Source: Methylomonas methanica MC09 (GTDB lineage: Bacteria > Pseudomonadota > Gammaproteobacteria > Methylococcales > Methylomonadaceae). From it: DNA of 64,000 bases. Below, in pieces: positions 54,980 through 64,000 of the stretch (positions are counted from its first letter, which is position 1; each line of letters begins with the position of its first letter). The stretch is taken from the NCBI RefSeq assembly GCF_000214665.1, contig NC_015572.1, forward strand, positions 3,286,001 through 3,350,000, read 5' to 3'. A program made the position numbers and the translations under genes. The notes beneath the pieces were generated by a model. The model saw nothing but the letters and a program-made list of their open reading frames with translations, was not told the origin of the DNA and searched no databases.

Positions 54980-57241
54980 TCAGGAAGGAGTCTCTTCGTC
55001 ATTCAGTTTGATCCAACGCAAGCGGTTGGCGTTACTGACAACCGTTACGGACGACATGGCCATGGCCGCACCGGCTATCATGGGATTCAACAATATGCCG
55101 AATACCGGATACAACAAGCCCGCCGCGACCGGAATACCGATGGTGTTGTAAAAGAATGCACCCAACAAATTTTGCTTGATATTGGTGACAGTCAATTTCG
55201 ACAAACCCATTGCTTCAGGCACTTTCAATAACGACCCTTGCAACAGCACCACATCGGCGCTTTCGATAGCCACATCGGTGCCGGTGCCTATGGCAAACCC
55301 GACGTCTGCCTGCGCCAAAGCCGGCGCATCGTTGATGCCGTCGCCTACCATGCCGACCTTTTCGCCCTGGCCCTGCAACTCTTTGACGACCAAGGCTTTA
55401 TCCTGTGGCAACACTTGGGCGCGTAATTCGCTGATGCCCGCCTGGGCCGCAATGGCTTTGGCGGTGATTTCATTGTCGCCGGTCACCATCAACACCCGCA
55501 CGCCGAGTTGTTTTAACTGCTTCACCGCTTTTGCCGAATCCGCTTTAATCGGATCGGCTACCGCCACAATGCCGACCAGTGTTTTATCGACCGCCAACAG
55601 CATGGGCGTCTGCCCCTGCCCGGCCAATTCGGCCATGGTGTCTGCATGTGCATCGATAGCAATGTCGTTTTCGGCCATCAGCGCCGCATTACCGAACAGC
55701 CAGGGTTGTTTGTCGATAAGACCGGTAATGCCATGCCCCGCCACGGCGTGAAATTTTCTGACCTTATCCAGCTTGAGTTGCTTCTCTTCGGCCGCCGTCA
55801 ATATTGCTGCAGCCAAGGGATGCTCGGAACCGGATTCCAGGCTGGCGGCGCGCTGCAATATTTGATCGTCGGTGTAGCCTTCAAAAGCCGCGACATGCGA
55901 CAACGTCGGCTTACCTACAGTCACCGTACCGGTTTTATCCAAAATCAGACAAGTCAGCTTGCCGGCCGTTTGCAAGGCCTCGCCTTTACGAATCAGCACA
56001 CCCATTTGCGCGGCCCGACCCACGGCCACCATGACCGAAATCGGCGTCGCCAGCCCCAAGGCGCATGGACAGGCTATAACCAACACCGTCATCGAGGTAA
56101 CGAAGGCGTAACCCAGGGATGGCGACGGACCGAAAATCAGCCAGATAAAAAAAGTAAATACCGAGATAGCCACGACCACCGGCACGAAAATCGCCGAAAT
56201 TTTATCGGCCAGCTTGGCCAGTTCGGGTTTGCTGCTTTGCGCCTGGCGCACGCTATGAATGATTTGCGCCAAAGCCGTGTCGCGGCCTATGCGGGTCGCC
56301 GTGAACAAGAAACTGCCGTTCTGATTGATAGTGCCGGCAGCCACGTTGGCGCCGACGTTTTTTTCCACCGGCAACGATTCGCCGGTCAGCATGGATTCGT
56401 CGACGGTGGAATGACCTTCCCGCAGCACCCCATCCACGGCGATTTTTTCGCCGGGTCTGACCCGCAACACCTCGCCCAAGCCTACTTCTTCAATGGGAAT
56501 ATCGATGTCCTGCCCTTCCCGCACCACTCGCGCGGTGCGCGGCTGCAAACCGATCAAGGCCCGGATAGCTGCCGAGGTTTTGCCGCGGGCGCGGGTTTCC
56601 AAGGCGCTGCCCAAGTTGATAAACGCCAGGATAATCGCGGATGCTTCGAAATAAGCGTGACTTGATAGGGTCGGCAGTTGATCGGAATAGTCGATGACTA
56701 TGGAGGAATACAACCACGCGGAACCGGTACCCAAGGCAATCAGAGTATCCATATTGGCTTGCCTGACGCGCATCAATTTGATGGCGCTGGCGAAAAAGTG
56801 ACCGCCGGAATAAAACATCACCACCAGGGTCAATAAGGCCACATTGGTCCAGAATCCCGTTCCCGCGCTGGTGCCCATCAACGGAAACCAGTCGAGATGA
56901 GCACCCAACATTAGCGGCACCCCCAAGGCAGCCGCCACGGCGGCCTTACGCATCAAATCGCGATAACGCTCCTCTTCTTGCTGCTCTTCTTCGCCCGGAT
57001 CCTCCAAACCCTCCATTACCGCGCCATCGTAGCCGGCTTGTTTCAAAGCCCGCTTCATATGCTCGGGTTCCGCGCTTCCCGTCACCACGGCCGAATGATC
57101 GGCAAAGTTGACGTTAACGCTGTTAACGCCGGGCACGCCCTGCAGCGCCGTTTCCACGGCGGCAATACAGCCGGCGCAGCGCATACCCAAAATGGATAAA
57201 CGTATTTCCTGGTCCTGACTCATCGTTTGATCTGTATTCAT
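54980..57241 (-). CDS. copA: Copper-exporting P1B-type ATPase CopA
   Basis: 753 residues. One N-terminal heavy-metal domain with GMRCAGC (~19-25), eight membrane helices, the Cu(I) motif CPC in [13 protein letters not shown], phosphorylation site [22 protein letters not shown] (the HP motif) and [16 protein letters not shown]. Exports Cu(I) from the cytoplasm at ATP cost. The small metallochaperone gene copZ lies 53 bases upstream on the same strand. Copper handling matters in methanotrophs because particulate methane monooxygenase uses copper. Confidence 0.95.
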   Translation of the reverse strand: MNTDQTMSQDQEIRLSILGMRCAGCIAAVETALQGVPGVNSVNVNFADHSAVVTGSAEPEHMKRALKQAGYDGAVMEGLEDPGEEEQQEEERYRDLMRKAAVAAALGVPLMLGAHLDWFPLMGTSAGTGFWTNVALLTLVVMFYSGGHFFASAIKLMRVRQANMDTLIALGTGSAWLYSSIVIDYSDQLPTLSSHAYFEASAIILAFINLGSALETRARGKTSAAIRALIGLQPRTARVVREGQDIDIPIEEVGLGEVLRVRPGEKIAVDGVLREGHSTVDESMLTGESLPVEKNVGANVAAGTINQNGSFLFTATRIGRDTALAQIIHSVRQAQSSKPELAKLADKISAIFVPVVVAISVFTFFIWLIFGPSPSLGYAFVTSMTVLVIACPCALGLATPISVMVAVGRAAQMGVLIRKGEALQTAGKLTCLILDKTGTVTVGKPTLSHVAAFEGYTDDQILQRAASLESGSEHPLAAAILTAAEEKQLKLDKVRKFHAVAGHGITGLIDKQPWLFGNAALMAENDIAIDAHADTMAELAGQGQTPMLLAVDKTLVGIVAVADPIKADSAKAVKQLKQLGVRVLMVTGDNEITAKAIAAQAGISELRAQVLPQDKALVVKELQGQGEKVGMVGDGINDAPALAQADVGFAIGTGTDVAIESADVVLLQGSLLKVPEAMGLSKLTVTNIKQNLLGAFFYNTIGIPVAAGLLYPVFGILLNPMIAGAAMAMSSVTVVSNANRLRWIKLNDEETPS

Positions 57242-57294
57242 AACAACCTGCTCGGATGGGTTTGGTTTAGCATTAAAGGAATGCGGACGATCTT

Positions 57295-57504
57295 TTATTC
57301 GACACTGAACCCGGCATCGGTGATGGCGTCTTCGATCTCGTCCAGGTCGGTTTTGGAGGGATCGAACTCGACGTCAATCTTCTTTTCCTGATGCGATGCT
57401 TTGACGGATAACACACCTTCAACCGCCTTTAGCGCGGTAGTGACTGTATTTTCACATCCGCCGCATTTCATACCGGTAACGTTAATGGATGCTGATTCTG
57501 ACAT
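57295..57504 (-). CDS. copZ: Copper chaperone CopZ (HMA domain)
   Basis: 69 residues, a single βαββαβ heavy-metal domain: Cys pair in [35 protein letters not shown]. Carries Cu(I) to CopA. Ribosome binding site GGAGG before the ATG. First in the copZ-copA pair. No CueR or CsoR gene is adjacent. Confidence 0.92.
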   Translation of the reverse strand: MSESASINVTGMKCGGCENTVTTALKAVEGVLSVKASHQEKKIDVEFDPSKTDLDEIEDAITDAGFSVE

Positions 57505-57639
57505 AATGGACCTCCTGGTTTAAGTGTGAAATTGAATAAAAACTTTTACGCCGGCCGCCGACTCGACTTGGTTTTCACTCTCATGGTATAAGGTTTTTAA
57601 TTTCCATCATAGTTCAACGCTCGTCGATTCGTAAACTAA

Positions 57640-58842
57640 ATGACAGACTTCTTAATCGGTCGCCAACAAATTCTTGACCACAAATTGAATACTTTTGCCT
57701 ATGAAATTCTGTTCCGAGGCAAGGATTTCGATTTATCCATTCAAGAGAGTGCTGCCTCGGCCACCAATCAAGTCATCACCGACACTATCCTGGAAATCGG
57801 TCTAAACGAATTAGTGGGGCCTCATTTGGCCTTTATCAACTTTACCACTAGGAACATCCTGGAAAAAACACCGCTGGTTCTCCCAAAAGATCGCATTGTC
57901 GTAGAGGTGTTGGAAAACGTTAAAGTGGATACGCAAATCATTGAAAACCTGCGCGAATTGTCCGCACTAGGCTACACCATTGCCCTGGACGATTTCGAAC
58001 TGTCCCCTGAATGGGTGCCGTTGCTGGAATTTTGCGACATCGTCAAATTGGACATCATGGCTTACAGCTTGGAAGAAACCCATCGGACGATTGAGAGACT
58101 AAAGCCCTACAAGCTAAAACTGCTGGCCGAGAAGGTAGAGACCCATCAGGAATTCAAATTGCTGCAAGATTGGGGTTGCGAGCTGTTTCAAGGCTTTTTT
58201 TTCAGCAAACCCAATCTTGTGGAAGGCAAGCGCCTGGACGTCTCGCAAACGGCTACCATCCAACTGTTGGCGACCATTAACAAACAGGACGTTACCTTTC
58301 AGGACGTCAGCCGGGTCATCGCCCAGGATGTCGGTTTAAGCTACAAACTTCTACGGTATATTAATTCCGCTTCGTTTGCACTACCCAACAAGATCGATTC
58401 ACTGCAACACGCCACAACCTACCTCGGACTCAAAGAAATGCGCCGTTGGGTGAATATTTTGGCGCTTTCCTCCATGTCTTCAAAGTCTCCCGCCTTATTA
58501 CAAACCATTTTGGTACGAGCCAAAATGTGCGAATTGCTGGCAGCCGAAATCAAACAAGACCCGGAAACTTATTTTATGGTGGGTCTGTTGTCGGGGCTGG
58601 ACAGCATTTTGGATATCCCCTTGGAAAAAGCCCTGCAGCAATTGCCGTTATCCAATCTGGTCAGCGACGCGATCTTACAAAAAACCGGCTCGGCCGGCGA
58701 AGCATTACAATATGCACTGGATTACGAACGCTGGGACATCAACCGCCCTACCTTTAGCAACATCAAGCCCAAGCGCATTGCCGGGATTTATCTCGAAAGT
58801 ATCCAATGGTGGAGCACCCAGGTTTTTCCCTACATCAAATAA
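57640..58842 (+). CDS. EAL-HDOD signalling protein (YuxH type)
   Basis: 400 residues. The N-terminal EAL domain (~1-190) is degenerate: the signature reads YEILFRG rather than EALLR and the DDFGTGYSS loop reads LDDFELSPEW, so it is unlikely to degrade cyclic-di-GMP. The C-terminal HDOD domain (~200-390) has SYKLLRYINSASFALPNKIDSLQHATTYLGLKEMRRWVNILAL. Such fusions act by protein contact in motility and biofilm control. Fifteen bases after its stop a rhodanese gene begins. Confidence 0.9.
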   Translation: MTDFLIGRQQILDHKLNTFAYEILFRGKDFDLSIQESAASATNQVITDTILEIGLNELVGPHLAFINFTTRNILEKTPLVLPKDRIVVEVLENVKVDTQIIENLRELSALGYTIALDDFELSPEWVPLLEFCDIVKLDIMAYSLEETHRTIERLKPYKLKLLAEKVETHQEFKLLQDWGCELFQGFFFSKPNLVEGKRLDVSQTATIQLLATINKQDVTFQDVSRVIAQDVGLSYKLLRYINSASFALPNKIDSLQHATTYLGLKEMRRWVNILALSSMSSKSPALLQTILVRAKMCELLAAEIKQDPETYFMVGLLSGLDSILDIPLEKALQQLPLSNLVSDAILQKTGSAGEALQYALDYERWDINRPTFSNIKPKRIAGIYLESIQWWSTQVFPYIK

Positions 58843-58857
58843 GTCCGCCCAAACCCC

Positions 58858-59298
58858 ATGAAATTAATAGTGAATTTGATTTTTGCCGGCTTACTGCTCT
58901 GTAGCCAGGCAGCGTGGGCCGATGAAGTGACCGGCATTAGCCCCGAACAATTGCTGGACATGCAACATAACCAAAACGCACTGGTCGTGGATATTCGTAC
59001 CGAAGCGGAATGGCGGAATTCCGGCGTGATTGCCGATAGCCACAAATTGCAATCCTTTGATCGGCAAGGCCATTTCGATGCGGAAAAATGGCTGACCGAT
59101 CTGCGGAAACTGAAATCTTCGTCCGATCAACCGGTGATTCTGGTTTGCCGTTCCGGCAATCGCAGCGGCAAAGTCGGCGCGCTGTTAACCCAACAACTGG
59201 GCATGAAAAACATCTATCATCTGAATAACGGTCTGCAAGCGTGGCTTGAATCCGGCCATCCAGTCTCACCCAATTGCTTACAAGTAGCCTGCAAATAA
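58858..59298 (+). CDS. Exported rhodanese-like protein
   Basis: 146 residues with Sec signal peptide (MKLIVNLIFAGLLLCSQAAWA, cleavage before DEV) and one rhodanese domain (~25-130). Catalytic Cys in the loop VCRSGNRSG; LVVDIRTEAEWRNSGVI precedes. Periplasmic sulfur transfer or thiol role; partner unknown. Two more Cys at the extreme C terminus (NCLQVACK). Five bases before hflD. Confidence 0.88.
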   Translation: MKLIVNLIFAGLLLCSQAAWADEVTGISPEQLLDMQHNQNALVVDIRTEAEWRNSGVIADSHKLQSFDRQGHFDAEKWLTDLRKLKSSSDQPVILVCRSGNRSGKVGALLTQQLGMKNIYHLNNGLQAWLESGHPVSPNCLQVACK

Positions 59299-59303
59299 AC
59301 CCC

Positions 59304-59927
59304 ATGTCATTAATTTCGCTCAGCAATCAAACCATCGCCCTGGCCGGCGTTGCCCAAGCCTGTTCGCTGGTCCGCCAACTGGCCACCACCGGCAATGCGG
59401 ACTTGGAAGCCATGACCGCCAGCATCGGCAGCATATTAAAGATAGATTCCGACAGCGTGGCCGATGTATACGGTGGTTTGATCGGCATAAAACACGGCCT
59501 GGAGCAGTTGAATTTGCAACTGACCAGCCGCGTGGTCGCCAACCCCGAACAAGCCCGCTACGCCGCGCAATTGGTGCATCTGCAAAAACAGCTAAGCCAG
59601 AACCCCGACATGCTTGACCAGATCCGCACCGGCATTACCAAGGCTCAAACCCAAGCCGAACATTTTGGCGTCATGCACGAAAATGTGCTGGCCAATCTGG
59701 CCGACGTTTACCACGGCACCATCAGTACGCTGCAACCCCGCATCATGATTAACGGCGATCCGCAACATCTGGGTAATCAAACCACCGTCAACAAAATACG
59801 CGCCCTGTTGCTGGCGGGCATACGCGCCAGCCTGCTATGGCGGCAATGCGGCGGCAGCCGCTGGCATTTATTGCTTTCCAGAAAAAAACTGCATCACGAG
59901 GCAAACCACTTGCTCTCGCAAATCTGA
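59304..59927 (+). CDS. hflD: HflD-family protein
   Basis: 207 residues from MSLISLSNQTIALAGVAQACSLVRQLA, a strongly HflD-like start; upstream ATGs lie inside the rhodanese gene. All-helical: GLIGIKHGLEQLNLQL, RYAAQLVHLQKQL, LADVYHGTISTLQPRIMINGDPQHL, KIRALLLAGIRASLLWRQCGGSRWHLLLSR. HflD binds phage λ CII in E. coli and is usually near mnmA and purB, neither of which is here. Six bases before mutM. Confidence 0.9.
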   Translation: MSLISLSNQTIALAGVAQACSLVRQLATTGNADLEAMTASIGSILKIDSDSVADVYGGLIGIKHGLEQLNLQLTSRVVANPEQARYAAQLVHLQKQLSQNPDMLDQIRTGITKAQTQAEHFGVMHENVLANLADVYHGTISTLQPRIMINGDPQHLGNQTTVNKIRALLLAGIRASLLWRQCGGSRWHLLLSRKKLHHEANHLLSQI

Positions 59928-59932
59928 GACCG

Positions 59933-60748
59933 ATGCCGGAACTGCCCGAAGTCGAAACCAGCCGGCGCGGCATTACGCCGCACGTCCTGGGAAAAACCTT
60001 TAAAGACGTCATCATCCGCCAACCGCAATTGCGCTGGCCTGTGCCGGAAGGCTTAAACAGCATCCTGCCAGGGTTACATCTGGATAAGATCGAACGACGC
60101 GGCAAATATTTGCTGCTTGCCACAAAAGCCGGCACCTTAATACTGCATCTGGGCATGTCGGGTAATCTGCGCATTAGCGATTCGGGGCAACCGGTTCTTA
60201 AACACGATCACGCGGATTTCATTTTCACCGACGGCACCATCCTGCGCTTTAACGACCAACGCCGGTTCGGGGCTATTTTGTGGACATCGGAATCCGTAGA
60301 GCAGCATGCCCTATTGGCCGCCTTGGGACCCGAACCGCTTTCCGAAGCATTCAATGCCGAGTTCTTGCTGAAGCGATGTCAAAATCGCCGGATACCTATT
60401 AAAAGCCTGATTATGGATAGCCACATCGTGGTGGGGGTGGGTAATATCTATGCCAGCGAATCCTTGTTTCTGGCCGGCCTGCACCCCACCCGGCCCGCGG
60501 AAGATATCGACTTAGCCGATTGCCAACGTCTATGCGACGCGATAAAAACCGTGTTGCTTTGGGCGATCGAGCAAGGCGGCACCACCTTGCGCGACTTTGT
60601 CAACGCGCAAGGCAAACCCGGTTATTTTCAACAATCGCTATCGGTATACGGCCGTGCCGGCCAAGCGTGCTCGCAATGCGCCGAACCCATCCAGCAAGTC
60701 AAAATCGGCCAGCGCGCCAGCTATTTCTGCGGTAACTGCCAATCCTGA
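59933..60748 (+). CDS. mutM: Formamidopyrimidine-DNA glycosylase MutM (Fpg)
   Basis: 271 residues from the ATG before PELPEVE, required because catalysis uses the mature N-terminal Pro. P1-E2 intact; GKYLLL, LHLGMSG, NDQRRFG, the H2TH region (VVGVGNIYASESLFLAGLHP) and the C-terminal zinc finger Cys4 (CSQCAEPI...FCGNC). Removes 8-oxoguanine. Part of the hflD-mutM run on the plus strand. Confidence 0.96.
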   Translation: MPELPEVETSRRGITPHVLGKTFKDVIIRQPQLRWPVPEGLNSILPGLHLDKIERRGKYLLLATKAGTLILHLGMSGNLRISDSGQPVLKHDHADFIFTDGTILRFNDQRRFGAILWTSESVEQHALLAALGPEPLSEAFNAEFLLKRCQNRRIPIKSLIMDSHIVVGVGNIYASESLFLAGLHPTRPAEDIDLADCQRLCDAIKTVLLWAIEQGGTTLRDFVNAQGKPGYFQQSLSVYGRAGQACSQCAEPIQQVKIGQRASYFCGNCQS

Positions 60749-60754
60749 CTGCGA

Positions 60755-62452
60755 CTAATTTTGCCAGTCGAATACCGCTGTCACCCGATTGCCTTTGCCG
60801 TGATAAGTCAGGCTCGAACACAGCGTTTCCACTAACTTCACGCCGCGCGAATGAAGACTTTCGTTATTTTCCAACCTTTGACGGCACATTTTCCAATCGA
60901 AACCGTCACCGCTATCGGTTACCTTGACGATTAACCGCCCGCCTTCCAATGTGGGCTTGTGCGATAGCGACAACCTGACTTTACCTTCCAACCAACTGGA
61001 CAGACGCTCTTCTTTTAATTGATAAAAGCGCATAAACCCCTCCTGGGTCGCTTTGACGCTTGAATCCAACTTCAACACCCCATGGTCAAGCGCATTGGCA
61101 AACAGCTCGCTGATAATCAGAAAAATGGCTTGCCTGTGCCGCTTTAAGCCTTGTATCTCCATCAAGGCGTTCACCATTACCGGCACCGGATTGACTATGC
61201 GTAACGCATCAATACCGAATTCCATCGAGCTGCTCCAATGCAAAGCCGCCGGCTGATGCTCGTTTTCGACTTTGGAACTGGATTGCCAAGGTATTTTATC
61301 GACATCGCAAATCAGTTGAACCAGCGAAATGTCGTCGCGTTGATCCGAGCCCCGGGTATGTTCGGTCAAAGAAGCTTGCAAAACAGCCAGACCTTCCCGT
61401 GGATTTTGCTTGATGGCGCTAAGTACGCGTTCTCTGCCGAATTCCTCACCCTGTGGATTTTCCGCCTCGAATACGCCATCCGTCATAAAAAACAAATGGT
61501 GATGCCCGTTTACACTGAAATTTTGAATTGCGAAATCGACGTATTCCAAAATACCCAACGGAACATTTTTAGCTCTCGTGGTTTGATAGCTGCCGTCCTG
61601 ATCATTAACGATAAAATGCTCAGGCAAGCCACAGGTAATCAAGCTTAAGGTTTTAGAATCCGGGTAGAGTGCAACAGCGGTCGCGGCCAAAAACATATTC
61701 GCCGGCAACATGTTGTACAGTTTTAAATTGATCTCTTGCACGATATCGGACAGGGCAAAACCTTTGCGGGCCATACCGTAAAAAGCGTCCGCTACCGGCG
61801 TCGCACCGACGGACGCCGACAAGCCGTGTCCGGTGAAATCCCCCAACAACAAATACAGATGATTGTCGGGCGTTTTTTCCACCAACAGCAGATCGCCGTT
61901 AAATAGAGTGAGCGGCGACATCGAAAATTTGACCGCCTCCGTCCGCAACAAATTACTCTCGACCACAGTGTTGTATAACTTTGCGGCCAATTCTTGCTCG
62001 ACCTCCATATTCTGTCGATAGCTCAGCAATTGGCCATGGAGATCAAACGAATGTTTGCAGAGCCGCCGCATTCTGAAAGCAGCCCTGATATTAGTCAGCA
62101 ACACGCGAAAATCAACGGGTCGGACGACATAGTTATCGATAGGGGCATCCTGATAGCGATCCATCAACGCATCATCCATGACATCGCTAACGACGATGAT
62201 GGGTAAATATGCATCCGTCAAATTCCTGAAGCTATCCAAATCCGCGCTTAGACAAGCGTTTGCCGCAACAATCAGCAGCCCCACTCCCTGTTCGGTTTCG
62301 AGAAATTCCAAGGCTTCCCGCGAGGATGCCACGCAATGGGCGCGATACCCGGCCCCGACCAAAGACTGCAACAAGCTCCGGTCATGAATCATTTCATCCG
62401 AAATCAATAAAATTATTTCAGGATTCGCTGAGCATGTAAGACTTAAATTCAT
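60755..62452 (-). CDS. Pseudo-receiver / PP2C phosphatase / HATPase switch protein
   Basis: 565 residues. N-terminal REC-like domain (~12-125) without the phosphoacceptor: the Asp position reads LLIVAANACL, and the conserved Lys is Arg (NYVVRPVDF). A SpoIIE/RsbU PP2C domain (~195-385) with metal Asp residues in LLLGDFTGHGLSAS, MTDGVFEA and DQRDDISLV. A C-terminal HATPase_c_2 (~425-560; ISELFANALDHGV, TDSGDGFD). This phosphatase plus anti-sigma kinase set resembles the HsbR-type regulators of Pseudomonas; a separate anti-sigma-factor-antagonist would be the substrate but is not in view. Confidence 0.88.
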   Translation of the reverse strand: MNLSLTCSANPEIILLISDEMIHDRSLLQSLVGAGYRAHCVASSREALEFLETEQGVGLLIVAANACLSADLDSFRNLTDAYLPIIVVSDVMDDALMDRYQDAPIDNYVVRPVDFRVLLTNIRAAFRMRRLCKHSFDLHGQLLSYRQNMEVEQELAAKLYNTVVESNLLRTEAVKFSMSPLTLFNGDLLLVEKTPDNHLYLLLGDFTGHGLSASVGATPVADAFYGMARKGFALSDIVQEINLKLYNMLPANMFLAATAVALYPDSKTLSLITCGLPEHFIVNDQDGSYQTTRAKNVPLGILEYVDFAIQNFSVNGHHHLFFMTDGVFEAENPQGEEFGRERVLSAIKQNPREGLAVLQASLTEHTRGSDQRDDISLVQLICDVDKIPWQSSSKVENEHQPAALHWSSSMEFGIDALRIVNPVPVMVNALMEIQGLKRHRQAIFLIISELFANALDHGVLKLDSSVKATQEGFMRFYQLKEERLSSWLEGKVRLSLSHKPTLEGGRLIVKVTDSGDGFDWKMCRQRLENNESLHSRGVKLVETLCSSLTYHGKGNRVTAVFDWQN

Positions 62453-62534
62453 GGTATTAAAAAATTACGAGAGGCGGGCCGGCATTCAGCACTTTATAAT
62501 AGACGAAAGTGTCAATTTCGTTAGCATGCTACTT

Positions 62535-62900
62535 ATGTCAATACTGTTTTTTAATTTAAGAGGCGTTCCCGAAGATGAAGCGGAAGACGTCAGAGACCTG
62601 CTCGCCGCCAACGACATCGCATTTTACGAAACCTCGGCCGGTATGTGGGGGATTTCACTACCGGCTATCTGGCTGCAACAACAGGTCGATATGCCGCTTG
62701 CCCAACAACTGTTGAATGCCTATCAGCAGGAGCGCTCGCAAAGGCAACGCGCCTTGTACGAAGAACGTTGCAAACTGGGTCAACAACCCGGCTTTTTACG
62801 GCATAACCTACAAAACCCGCTGCGCTTTATCGCCTTATGCTTTACCTCGGCGCTGGTTATTTATGCTTCCTGTCATTGGGTGTTTAGCCTAGGACTGTAG
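62535..62900 (+). CDS. DUF6164-type protein
   Basis: 121 residues from MSILFFNLRGVPEDEAEDVRDLLAANDIAFYETSAGMWGISLPAIWL; earlier starts reach back into the divergent gene's region and look unlikely. Soluble N-terminal domain, coiled-coil (QQLLNAYQQERSQRQRALYEERCKL), and one C-terminal membrane helix (LRFIALCFTSALVIYASCHWVF). Function unknown. Confidence 0.78.
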   Translation: MSILFFNLRGVPEDEAEDVRDLLAANDIAFYETSAGMWGISLPAIWLQQQVDMPLAQQLLNAYQQERSQRQRALYEERCKLGQQPGFLRHNLQNPLRFIALCFTSALVIYASCHWVFSLGL

Positions 62901-62906
62901 GCGCGC

Positions 62907-63143
62907 TCATTTGGCGTTTAAAATAGTCAACATCCGCTCAACATGCTCCGCCACTTCTATGCCTAAGTCGGTCAGGTATCCGCCATCGGGCTGATTGGTC
63001 AGCCCTTTATCGAACAAGCGTTTAGCGGCTTCGATCAGATGCGGCTCGGCATCACGATGCACTTTCACCCCTTCCTGAACCGATGCCAGATTAAACAATG
63101 ATAATAAATGAATTTCTGCGACAGTTTCGTCGGTAATGCGCAT
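62907..63143 (-). CDS. TIGR02647-type small protein
   Basis: 78 residues: EIHLLSLFNLASVQEGVKVHRDAEPHLIEAAKRLFDKGLTNQPDGGYLTDLGIEVAEHVERMLTIL. This conserved gammaproteobacterial small protein has an HTH-like look but no known role. Ribosome binding site AGGAG before the ATG; the DUF3530 gene stops 29 bases upstream of that ATG, so it may be co-transcribed. Confidence 0.85.
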   Translation of the reverse strand: MRITDETVAEIHLLSLFNLASVQEGVKVHRDAEPHLIEAAKRLFDKGLTNQPDGGYLTDLGIEVAEHVERMLTILNAK

Positions 63144-63172
63144 TGAGCTGCTCCTGATTGATGGTGTGTAAA

Positions 63173-63949
63173 TTAATTGGGGCCGAGGCTTAAAGCCAAC
63201 CAGCTGTATATACGTTTAATCAACATCATCGGATCATGCCGATAAGCGTGATTTTCGCCGTTGATTCTGATTTGTCTGTAAACCGGATTATCTTTACCCA
63301 ACATACGCCTCCGCCGGGCGGTATCAACCACTTCCGGCAAATCGAATTCGGCGTATATATCGAGAAAAGGCAATGCGATATTTTTTATGAATTCGCCTAT
63401 TTGCACCTGCGGTAAGGTGCTTTCCGGCAATGGCAGGCTAATCGCCGCAAACGCGGCCAAACCGCCGGGATCGCGACTAAGTGCATACGCGGCCATGGCC
63501 GCCCCTACCCCATAGCCCACCACCGCAATATCTTTTGCACCCTGCGCGCGTAAATAAGCCACCGCAGCCTGAATCCGCCCCTGTGCTTCGTCAAATAATC
63601 CGTAGTAATCCTGCCGGCCGGCGCCGATTTCCCGCAGCGGCAATTGTATCGATAAGGTTGTCCAATTATGCCGAGGCAACACGGTACGCAGACCGTGAGC
63701 CACGGGCTGTTGATCGGGATGCTCGCCCATGTCGTGCAAGATGATCACCGCTTGGCTATTGTCGGTTTTTTCCGCTTCGGTAAATAAAGCCAAAAATCGC
63801 TGTCCGCCGGCGTTTAACCAAACCGCATGCCCCATATCCGCGATTTGCCGCAGACTCGCGGCGTAATCCAATTCGCGTTGCTGGTTACTGGCTGCAGCCG
63901 AGCCGCACACACCCAAAAACAGACATAATCCGAGCAGCCGCCGCTTCAC
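63173..63949 (-). CDS. DUF3530 exported α/β-hydrolase-like protein
   Basis: 258 residues, Sec signal peptide (MKRRLLGLCLFLGVCGSAAA, cleavage before SNQQ). α/β-hydrolase features: AVIILHDMGEHPDQQPVAHGLRTVLP, the nucleophile-elbow region VVGYGVGAAMAAYAL where the usual Ser of GxSxG is Gly-Val (GYGVG), and a late ENHAYRHDP. The missing Ser fits the DUF3530 family, whose activity is unknown. GTG start overlaps the upstream gene's TGA. Confidence 0.82.
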   Translation of the reverse strand: MKRRLLGLCLFLGVCGSAAASNQQRELDYAASLRQIADMGHAVWLNAGGQRFLALFTEAEKTDNSQAVIILHDMGEHPDQQPVAHGLRTVLPRHNWTTLSIQLPLREIGAGRQDYYGLFDEAQGRIQAAVAYLRAQGAKDIAVVGYGVGAAMAAYALSRDPGGLAAFAAISLPLPESTLPQVQIGEFIKNIALPFLDIYAEFDLPEVVDTARRRRMLGKDNPVYRQIRINGENHAYRHDPMMLIKRIYSWLALSLGPN

Positions 63950-64000
63950 AAATGCGGGCCGTCGCTATAAAAAATGCTAAAGGTATAACGCTCGTGGATA
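63946..64000 (-). CDS. C-terminal end of an upstream gene (partial)
   Basis: Minus-strand frame entering from the window edge: ...IHERYTFSIFYSDGPHL then TGA. The TGA overlaps the GTG start of the DUF3530 gene, an operon-like junction that supports a real gene. Too short to identify. Confidence 0.5.
   Translation of the reverse strand, partial: IHERYTFSIFYSDGPHL

Noticed and set aside
57505..57639. CueR/CsoR-type copper operator before copZ
   Set aside because: I could not find a convincing dyad of either type; some AT-rich sequence only.
1..64000. CRISPR arrays, tRNA and rRNA genes
   Set aside because: No regularly spaced repeats, cloverleaf-like genes or rRNA sequence noticed on either strand; a tRNA scan would be decisive.

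Overview
The window looks like chromosomal DNA of a gammaproteobacterial methanotroph (Methylococcales, possibly Methylomonas-like). The pointers are a formaldehyde-activating-enzyme (Fae) family gene, a cytochrome P460 gene, UbiG, LpxB with a GnnA/GnnB pair, and a Pseudomonas-type FleQ/FleS/FleR flagellar cascade. The genus is an inference. Most of the window is ordinary core genome on both strands; two stretches are clearly accessory.

Layout. 1-3.8 kb: minus-strand flagellar regulators fleQ, fleS, fleR (fleR runs off the edge), with a good sigma-54 promoter between fleQ and fleS. 4-9.1 kb: plus-strand corB-like gene, the cluster ubiG-mupP/gph-yciK-sufT, and a diguanylate cyclase. 9.1-12.1 kb: minus lolA and mrcB. 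12.4-15.4 kb: PilZ gene, a SprA-like HExxH protein (minus), uvrB. 15.6-17.7 kb: REC-REC-GGDEF-EAL protein. 17.9-23.5 kb: recB-recD without recC. 23.6-24.8 kb: a Fae paralog with a strong terminator, and a bacterioferritin lacking the haem-ligand Met.

Accessory region 1 (about 24.9-30.6 kb) is AT-rich and reads as an integron cassette array without an integrase in view. At least four dissimilar attC-like sites separate minus-strand cassette genes: two unknown proteins, a translationally coupled pair (DUF5343-type protein plus DUF4145/HEPN-like protein), and a RES-domain gene with its own toxin-antitoxin-like promoter. A decayed group II intron lies directly against one attC, as class IIC-attC introns do; its reverse transcriptase carries a frameshift and has lost the catalytic core.

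30.8-43.5 kb: a truncated glycerophosphodiesterase behind phoD, an EamA transporter, a three-gene thiol/membrane cluster behind a palindromic operator, a REC-GGDEF response regulator overlapping a 1628-residue CHASE/multi-PAS hybrid kinase, a B12-binding radical SAM protein, and a TetR regulator.

Accessory region 2 (43.6-46.7 kb) is a nest of insertion sequences: an IS3-family element sits inside the transposase gene of another IS, with a 6-bp target duplication whose removal restores the frame exactly. The nest separates the TetR gene from its probable target, a cytochrome P460/DUF4383 unit whose promoter carries tandem palindromic operators.

47.9-64 kb: UDG-family protein, DUF805 protein, eutBC, the lipid A genes gnnA-gnnB-lpxB (pointing to a diamino-sugar lipid A), copA/copZ, an EAL-HDOD protein, rhodanese-hflD-mutM, a pseudo-receiver PP2C phosphatase/kinase, and small conserved genes. 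Cyclic-di-GMP signalling is well represented: three GGDEF proteins with I-sites, one EAL-HDOD protein and one PilZ protein. I saw no tRNA, rRNA or CRISPR array.
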